Part shown: in pieces, positions 32,130-37,268 of the stretch | How the letters are laid out: each line of letters starts with the position of its first letter | Numbering within the stretch: position 1 is the first letter of the stretch | Source: Clostridia bacterium | GTDB lineage: Bacteria; CBDUZB01; JAGLHV01 | Length of the DNA: 37,268 nt | Assembly: GCA_030595925.1 (NCBI GenBank) | Contig: JAUVLC010000013.1 | Span: 1 to 37,268, forward strand | Direction: 5' to 3' | Program-made: the position numbers and the translations under genes | The notes under the pieces: generated by a model | What the model was told of the DNA's origin: nothing | Databases searched by the model: none | The model's input: the letters and a program-made list of their open reading frames with translations, nothing else

Positions 32130-33168
32130 AATTAGTGGTAATCGGTTTATCGGAGACAATTGTCCTGTTTTTATTATAGCAGAAATTTCTGCAAATCACG
32201 GTCAAAATTTTAATCGGGCCGTAGCATTAATAAAAAAAGCAAAAAAATCTGGTGCGGATGCAGTGAAATTTCAAACCTATACTCCAGATATTCATACTAT
32301 AGATGTTAACAATAAATATTTTAAAATAAAACACCCCGTGTGGGGAGGTCAAACCTTATACCAGTTATATGAAAAAACATATACTCCTTGGAAGTGGTTT
32401 AAGAAATTAAAAAAAGTATCTGATGATTTAAATATTATCTTTTTTTCTACTGCTTCTGACAAAACTGCTGTTGATTTATTGGAAGAACTTAAAGTTCCAA
32501 TACATAAAATTTCCTCTTTCGAGTTAGTTGATTTATCGTTGATAGAATATGCCGCGAAAACAAAGAAGCCATTAATTTTATCAACAGGTATGGCAACTCT
32601 TTCAGAAGTAAAAGAAGCAGTTAAAACAGCAAAAAATGCCGGAGCCAGAGATATAATTTTATTAAAATGTGTAAGCAGTTATCCTGCAAAAGCGGAAGAA
32701 ATGAATTTAAGAACAATTTCTGATATGAGCAAGCGGTTTAATTTGCCTGTGGGAATTTCTGATCATACTTTAGGCATAGAGGTATCAATTGCGGCTGTTT
32801 CTTTAGGAGCAGTAGTGGTTGAAAAGCATTTTACCTTATCCAGAAAGATAAAAACTCCAGACAGTTTTTTTTCAATAGAGCCCAATGAATTTAAAAATAT
32901 GGTGGATAATATAAGAAAGGTGGAAAGAGCGTTAGGGACGGTTCATTATGGATTAACGAAAGAAGAAGAAAAAAACAGGATTTTCAGAAGGTCTTTATTT
33001 ATTGTTAAAGATATTAAAAAGGGAGAGTTTATTACTGAAGAGAATGTAAAAAGTATAAGGCCTGATGCCGGATTGCCACCCAAACACTTAAAATCGATAT
33101 TGGGAAAGAAAGTTAAGAAAAATATTTTCAAAGGAACCCCATTGAAGATGGATTTAATAGAAGTTTAA
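32119..33168 (+). CDS. pseI: Pseudaminic acid synthase PseI
   Basis: PseI condenses 6-deoxy-AltdiNAc with phosphoenolpyruvate to give pseudaminic acid. The 349-residue NeuB-family TIM barrel has IIAEISANHGQ, DAVKFQTY, STGMATL and GISDHTLG. The motif TPDSFFSIEP is the PseI form, whereas NeuB/LegI usually have GPDHxASLxP, so pseudaminic-type product is favoured. A C-terminal SAF antifreeze-like domain (about 290-349, FRRSLFIVKDIKKGEFIT...RPDAGLPP) is present. Confidence 0.93.
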   Translation: MKLRISGNRFIGDNCPVFIIAEISANHGQNFNRAVALIKKAKKSGADAVKFQTYTPDIHTIDVNNKYFKIKHPVWGGQTLYQLYEKTYTPWKWFKKLKKVSDDLNIIFFSTASDKTAVDLLEELKVPIHKISSFELVDLSLIEYAAKTKKPLILSTGMATLSEVKEAVKTAKNAGARDIILLKCVSSYPAKAEEMNLRTISDMSKRFNLPVGISDHTLGIEVSIAAVSLGAVVVEKHFTLSRKIKTPDSFFSIEPNEFKNMVDNIRKVERALGTVHYGLTKEEEKNRIFRRSLFIVKDIKKGEFITEENVKSIRPDAGLPPKHLKSILGKKVKKNIFKGTPLKMDLIEV

Positions 33169-33208
33169 TCGGTTCAGAATTGAAAATTTTTTCATGGCTG
33201 AGGTGTTT

Positions 33209-33316
33209 ATGAAAAAACTATTTAAAAATATGTATTTAGAAGGCAAATATGTAGATAAAGTAGTAATGGGTATTTTGAAAGATGAATTTAAAAAGAGTTT
33301 GTCAAAATGTCTATAG
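33209..33316 (+). CDS. Small ORF upstream of and overlapping wzx
   Basis: A 35-residue frame (MKKLFKNMYLEGKYVDKVV, then a lysine-rich C-terminus) starts 6 bases after GAGG and overlaps the flippase start by 10 bases. An in-frame ATG 33194 would make it 40 residues. I do not recognise it. It may be a leader that couples translation into the flippase, or a degraded gene end. It fills most of the 138-base gap. Confidence 0.35.
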   Translation: MKKLFKNMYLEGKYVDKVVMGILKDEFKKSLSKCL

Positions 33317-34776
33317 ATAGAAAAAATATTAGAAATATTTTTATATATATGGTTCCCAAGTTTTTAAGTTATGGAATATTTTTAATTACATTGCCTATTC
33401 TGACCAGAATATTAACACCACGCGATTTTGGTATTGTAGCACTCAGTTTGATTTTTCCAACAATGGTAGTGGGCGTTTTTACGTTTGGTTTACCTGCTGC
33501 AACTCAAAGATACTATTTTGAATATCGAACAGACAAAGAAAAACTTAATTCTCTTATATTTTCTTCTCAGTTGTTTTTATATGTTTCATTAATTATTTCT
33601 ACGTTGATCATTTTCTTTTTTAAAGATTTTATATCGAAACTAACTATTGGAAATAGTAAATATGGAATGGCTATATTTATATCTTTTATCACTGCATACT
33701 TAGTCCAGATTATAAATTTTTATTTACTTTTATATCAAAATATGGAAAAAGCAACTATTCATTCAATATTTACTATTATACAAGCAATTATTATAGCAAT
33801 TACCAGTTTACTTTTGGTCTGGTATTTCAAAATGTCTTACATGGGTATGATATATGGCTCATTTATTGGGGCAATTATTGTATGCGGCTTAATGTTTTTT
33901 TATTTTAACAAAAATAAAAAATTTAGATTTAACATTAAAATATTAGCGAAAAATATAAAATATGGATTGCAAATAGTACCCAAGACCTTTACCGGTTTTA
34001 TAAATAAATTTTTTGATAAATATATGTTGAATAATATGTTATCTTTGTCAGTAGTAGGGGTATATAATATAGGTCAAAGTGTAGGAAATGCAGCTTTTGT
34101 TTTAATGGGTACTGTTTGGTCTTCCTTTCATCCTGTATGTTACAAAGAAGTTTTTGATAAAGGTAAAGACGGTGCAGTTTCTGTCGGGAAAATGTTTACG
34201 ATATTTGCCTATATTGCTTTGGTACCTGTACTTTTAATTATCCTTTTTGCTCGTGAATTGGTATATATTATTGCTCCTCCTGCTTATTACGGTTCTATTA
34301 ATGTAATAATTATTATAGTTTTAGGTATTTCCAGCCAAGTTTTTGGGAAATATTGCGGACTTCCATACGCTTATACTAAAAAAGCATATCTTATATTTTT
34401 CATTACTATTATTGGGAGTATTGTTAATGTAGTTGCTAATATTATTTTGATTCCCAGGTTTGGTTTACTGGGTGCATCAATTAGTATGGTGTGTACCTTG
34501 TTCAGTGTAAATGGAATACTTGTTTTTTTAGGGCAGAAATTGTATCGAATTAAATACCAATGGTATTTAATTTCAATTATGTATGTAAATGTTTTCGCGG
34601 CAGGTTTTTTAATGCTTTACTTGAAAATTAGTGATCATTCATGGGTTTATTTATATAGTATAAAAATTTTTTTGATAATTTGTTATGTTTTTGTAGGCAT
34701 AAAAAGTGGGGTTTTAACTAAAAATAGATTAAAATACTGTTTGGATTTGTTTAAACAACATAAAAATATTTCATAA
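33307..34776 (+). CDS. wzx: Wzx-type oligosaccharide flippase
   Basis: This 489-residue membrane protein of the MVF/polysaccharide transporter superfamily has about 12-14 helices. It opens with the family pattern MVPKFLSYGIFLITLPILTR then ILTPRDFGIVAL, and contains FLGPAxxG-like charged loops (FRFNIKILAKNIKYGLQIVP near 214-233). It would flip the undecaprenyl-linked glycan containing the nonulosonate. No strong ribosome binding site is seen, so translation is probably coupled to the small ORF upstream. A terminal-gene position next to a transferase fits an O-antigen-like pathway. Confidence 0.88.
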   Translation: MSIDRKNIRNIFIYMVPKFLSYGIFLITLPILTRILTPRDFGIVALSLIFPTMVVGVFTFGLPAATQRYYFEYRTDKEKLNSLIFSSQLFLYVSLIISTLIIFFFKDFISKLTIGNSKYGMAIFISFITAYLVQIINFYLLLYQNMEKATIHSIFTIIQAIIIAITSLLLVWYFKMSYMGMIYGSFIGAIIVCGLMFFYFNKNKKFRFNIKILAKNIKYGLQIVPKTFTGFINKFFDKYMLNNMLSLSVVGVYNIGQSVGNAAFVLMGTVWSSFHPVCYKEVFDKGKDGAVSVGKMFTIFAYIALVPVLLIILFARELVYIIAPPAYYGSINVIIIIVLGISSQVFGKYCGLPYAYTKKAYLIFFITIIGSIVNVVANIILIPRFGLLGASISMVCTLFSVNGILVFLGQKLYRIKYQWYLISIMYVNVFAAGFLMLYLKISDHSWVYLYSIKIFLIICYVFVGIKSGVLTKNRLKYCLDLFKQHKNIS

Positions 34777-34810
34777 AAAAAATTATTATGCATGGTATCG
34801 GAAGGTGAAA

Positions 34811-36883
34811 ATGAAAGGTGTAAATGTAATTTATATAGATAGACTTTCTTTTTATTCTTTGATTTCACTTATTTTATCAGGGAAGAAATATTCGCGTATT
34901 ATTTATTTTAACATTTCTTCAACCGTTAAAAAATTATTGAAAATATTTCTTTTATTTAAAGTTGTCAAAGTAATGCCGGAATTTGTAGAATTTTGTCTTG
35001 CGGATATTCTGGATGAGAAAGGCGAATCACAATTTATAAGGATAATAGAAGAGACGAAGATAATTTGCATGAAAATCGGGCAGAAAGAGTTTGTAAATAG
35101 CTTTATCATAAAGAATATGGGGAAACATTTTGATATTGATAAACTCTTGATCTATTTTGAAAAAGCGGTTTCTGTTGAGATAGAAGAACCTATTGTGTTT
35201 ATAAATATAGCTGTCTGGCATGCAAGAAATAAAATATCGGAGAAAGATACATCAATAATGTTTTTTATGGAGAATAGTTTATGGTTTAAATATTTAGCAC
35301 AATACGCCGGCAGATTTAACATAAGATTGATTAAATATCGGACAATGATAAACTCTTACTATTGGAAAAATTATCTTCTAAAATTAAGAAGAAAAATATT
35401 TCCGATGGTAAAGTCGAAATTTTTCAACTCTTTCAATAAAACAATAAAAAAGAAGATAGAACCAAAAGAAAAAATCCCTTTAATATCTACCTGGTATACG
35501 GGAAAAACTGTGACCTCCGATAGGAAGAAAAGAAGCGAATTTTTCTATCTCTTATACTCAGAGATTCCATATAATCGCATTTTAGTTCATTTTGAGAGGG
35601 ATGATATTCCGGTTACAAAAGAGATGGTGGCTGTGATGAAGAAGAATAACCTTAAATTTGTTGCCCTATCGGATAAGGTTAAAAGAACTTGTGATGTACC
35701 GGTATGGAATCCTGGCAGCAAGGCAAGGATAGAAAGAAACAAACTTGTAAAGCATCTAATTCGACACTACTTTCGAGAGATTACCAAACTGAAACTTATG
35801 CCCTTATTTTACCTCCTTAATATGTATCGTTTTATCCAAAGATATTCTTTCTGGTATGATTTTTTTAGTTCCAATGGTATAAAAATTAATATTAATCCTA
35901 ATAATTTCTCAAGATTTAATATTCCGATGAATCTTGCTCTAGAAAAAAACGGTGGAATAAGTATGTCTTATCAATGGTCGGATTTGTCATTTTCTTCTAT
36001 TGGTTTGAGTAGTTGCTCTGATGTATTGTTCTCTTTTGGACCGGCTTATAAATGGATATGGGAGAATTGCAATTCTGTCATAGATAATTTATTATACTGT
36101 GGCTATATAACGGATTATTCTTTCAGAGAGGTGAGGAGTGATTCTTTGGAATTAAGGAAACAGTTGTTAGATAAAGGTGTTAAATTTATTATTTGCTATT
36201 TTGACGAAAATTCATCGGACCATCGAATGAGTGTAATAACAAATAAAAGAACAACGGACATTTATCGGTATTTTTTAGAAAGAATAGTATCGGATGAGAC
36301 CTTGGGAATTATTTTTAAACCAAAATATGCCCGGTCGATTTATCAAATAATAGCTCCGATTAAAGATTTGATTGAGCGGGGAAAGGCAACAGGACGATGT
36401 ATATTCATGGATAAGGGAAGTTATGTAAGCGAATCATACCCTACAGTGGCTGCCCAGGCGTCAGACTTGTGCATCGGACTTTTGTTGAGCGGGACAACGG
36501 TATTAGAATCTCACCTTTCCGGGGTTCCTGCGGTATTCCTGGATTTAGAAAAATTATATTCAAACCCTGTCTATCAATGGGGAAGAAGAAAAGTCGTTTT
36601 TGACAATCTGGATGAGCTTTTTTCAATAATACAAAAATTCAGAAAAGATCCGGGAAGTGTTCCAGGTTTTGGAGATGTGTCTTCCTGGGTTAGAGACAGA
36701 GATCCTTTTAGAGATGGTAAAGCGGCAATGAGGATGGGGCAGTATATTAACTGGCTGCTTGAAAAATTCAATGAAAAAAGGACAAAAGAAGATGCTATCC
36801 AATATGCAAACCGAAGGTATACTGAAACATGGGGAAAGGAACGTATCGTTGTCCGGAAATTGGTAATGTCAAAAATTAATTGA
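34811..36883 (+). CDS. Large uncharacterised protein with GT-B-like C-terminus
   Basis: A protein of about 690 residues without membrane segments, except possibly a short N-terminal hydrophobic stretch. I do not recognise the N-terminal half (basic patch with KLRRKIFPMVKSKFF at about 195). The C-terminal third reads like the donor-binding half of GT-B glycosyltransferases: ASDLCIGLLLSGTTVLESH (near 553-571), then SGVPAVFLDLE. Being the last gene after Wzx in a Pse cluster that lacks any other visible glycosyltransferase, it is the best candidate for the nonulosonate transferase. ATG 34811 (AAGG 34802-34805) is preferred over GTG 34805, two codons earlier. Confidence 0.7.
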   Translation: MKGVNVIYIDRLSFYSLISLILSGKKYSRIIYFNISSTVKKLLKIFLLFKVVKVMPEFVEFCLADILDEKGESQFIRIIEETKIICMKIGQKEFVNSFIIKNMGKHFDIDKLLIYFEKAVSVEIEEPIVFINIAVWHARNKISEKDTSIMFFMENSLWFKYLAQYAGRFNIRLIKYRTMINSYYWKNYLLKLRRKIFPMVKSKFFNSFNKTIKKKIEPKEKIPLISTWYTGKTVTSDRKKRSEFFYLLYSEIPYNRILVHFERDDIPVTKEMVAVMKKNNLKFVALSDKVKRTCDVPVWNPGSKARIERNKLVKHLIRHYFREITKLKLMPLFYLLNMYRFIQRYSFWYDFFSSNGIKININPNNFSRFNIPMNLALEKNGGISMSYQWSDLSFSSIGLSSCSDVLFSFGPAYKWIWENCNSVIDNLLYCGYITDYSFREVRSDSLELRKQLLDKGVKFIICYFDENSSDHRMSVITNKRTTDIYRYFLERIVSDETLGIIFKPKYARSIYQIIAPIKDLIERGKATGRCIFMDKGSYVSESYPTVAAQASDLCIGLLLSGTTVLESHLSGVPAVFLDLEKLYSNPVYQWGRRKVVFDNLDELFSIIQKFRKDPGSVPGFGDVSSWVRDRDPFRDGKAAMRMGQYINWLLEKFNEKRTKEDAIQYANRRYTETWGKERIVVRKLVMSKIN

Positions 36884-36900
36884 AAAAATATGAAAAGTAA

Positions 36901-36961
36901 TTTTCCCCTTTGAAAAAGGGATAAAATTTTCCCCCTTTGAAAAAGGGGGTTAGGGGGATTT
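36901..36961 (+). repeat. 35-bp palindromic repeat, copy 3, with a partial tandem copy
   Basis: A truncated copy (TTTTCCCCTTTGAAAAAGGG, 36901-36920) is followed by a full copy at 36927-36961 identical to 10692-10726. The full copy ends 3 bases before the GTG of the DUF559 gene. Confidence 0.93.
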
Positions 36962-36964
36962 AAG

Positions 36965-37268
36965 GTGTTAAAATACAATGCGAGGTTAAAACACAATTCT
37001 CGTCAATTACGCAGGGAAATGACAGATAGTGAGAGGGCATTATGGGCACAGTTACGGGGAAAACAAATTTTGAATGTTCAATTTTATCGGCAGAAGCCCA
37101 TCGGGGGCTATATTGTAGATTTTTATGCATCTCAACCAAGGATTGTAGTAGAAGTGGATGGATCACAACACGTGGAATTGGATAAGGAGCGGAAAGATAA
37201 ACAACGAGATATATACTTGAAGAACAAGGGATTATGTGTCTTGCGTTTTAATAATCTACAAGTTTTGC
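36965..37268 (+). CDS. DUF559 endonuclease-like protein, 3' truncated by the window
   Basis: The frame from GTG 36965 stays open to the window end (101 codons). The N-terminus MLKYNARLKHNSRQLRREMT is followed by ERALWAQLRG, VQFYRQKPIGGYIVDFY (about 43-59) and IVVEVDGSQH (about 66-75). This is the DUF559 fold, related to Vsr and other PD-(D/E)XK-type nucleases, with candidate catalytic D (VDFY) and E-x-D (EVDG). The substrate is unknown. The gene directly abuts a dispersed palindromic repeat, and about 20 residues are probably missing at the 3' end. Confidence 0.88.
   Translation, partial: MLKYNARLKHNSRQLRREMTDSERALWAQLRGKQILNVQFYRQKPIGGYIVDFYASQPRIVVEVDGSQHVELDKERKDKQRDIYLKNKGLCVLRFNNLQVL

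Noticed and set aside
36927-36961. Terminator of the nonulosonate operon
   Set aside because: The hairpin is strong but no T run follows, and the same element is dispersed elsewhere, so it is listed as a repeat. It may still weaken transcription.
36574-36996. Antisense open frame of 140 codons
   Set aside because: It reads through the palindromic repeats (NPPNPLFQRGK) and the back of the GT-like gene, and has no family features.

Overview
The window comes from an AT-rich (roughly 30% GC by eye), diderm, uncultured-type bacterium. A PilQ secretin implies an outer membrane. The GspG-like pilin, the Wzy_C/TPR and YfhO-type membrane proteins, and intergenic spacers full of heptanucleotide and palindromic repeats recall candidate phyla such as Omnitrophota or Desantisbacteria. 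That placement is an impression, not a demonstration. Every gene I accept is on the + strand.

Region 1 (1-8.35 kb) is a type IV pilus locus: pilC, pilA with its own promoter, a 660-bp repeat-filled spacer, pilD, then pilM-pilN-pilO-pilP-pilQ closed by a rho-independent terminator. pilO is interrupted by one in-frame TAA. The extension ATPases pilB and pilT are not in the window.

Region 2 (8.4-20.1 kb) encodes envelope glycan assembly: two O-antigen-ligase-like (Wzy_C) proteins with C-terminal TPRs, a DPM1-like family 2 glycosyltransferase, two tandem YfhO-like membrane proteins and a DegT/DnrJ aminotransferase. The 666-bp gap between the two ligase-like genes is a non-coding repeat island bounded by inverted arms.

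Region 3 (20.1-36.9 kb) is a long co-directional operon behind a consensus sigma70-type promoter (TTGACA-N17-TATAAT) that overlaps a perfect 18-bp palindrome. It starts with a GbsR/MarR-like regulator and carries a full pseudaminic-acid-type nonulosonate pathway: PseB, PseC, PseG, PseH-like and PseI, with an SpsF-type cytidylyltransferase fused to a class III aminotransferase. Accessory genes are a zinc-ribbon methyltransferase, a Gfo/Idh/MocA oxidoreductase split by an in-frame TAA, an ATP-grasp ligase, an SDR epimerase, a PPP-like phosphatase with altered motifs, a PIG-L deacetylase, a decayed hexapeptide acyltransferase, a Wzx-type flippase and a large unrecognised GT-B-like protein. The likely logic is: make and activate a modified Pse-like sugar, transfer it to a lipid-linked unit, flip it, then polymerise or ligate it with the Region 2 proteins, onto LPS or possibly onto pilin.

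Region 4 (36.9 kb to the end) holds a partial DUF559 endonuclease-like gene abutting a 35-bp palindromic repeat that also occurs at 2.2 and 10.7 kb.
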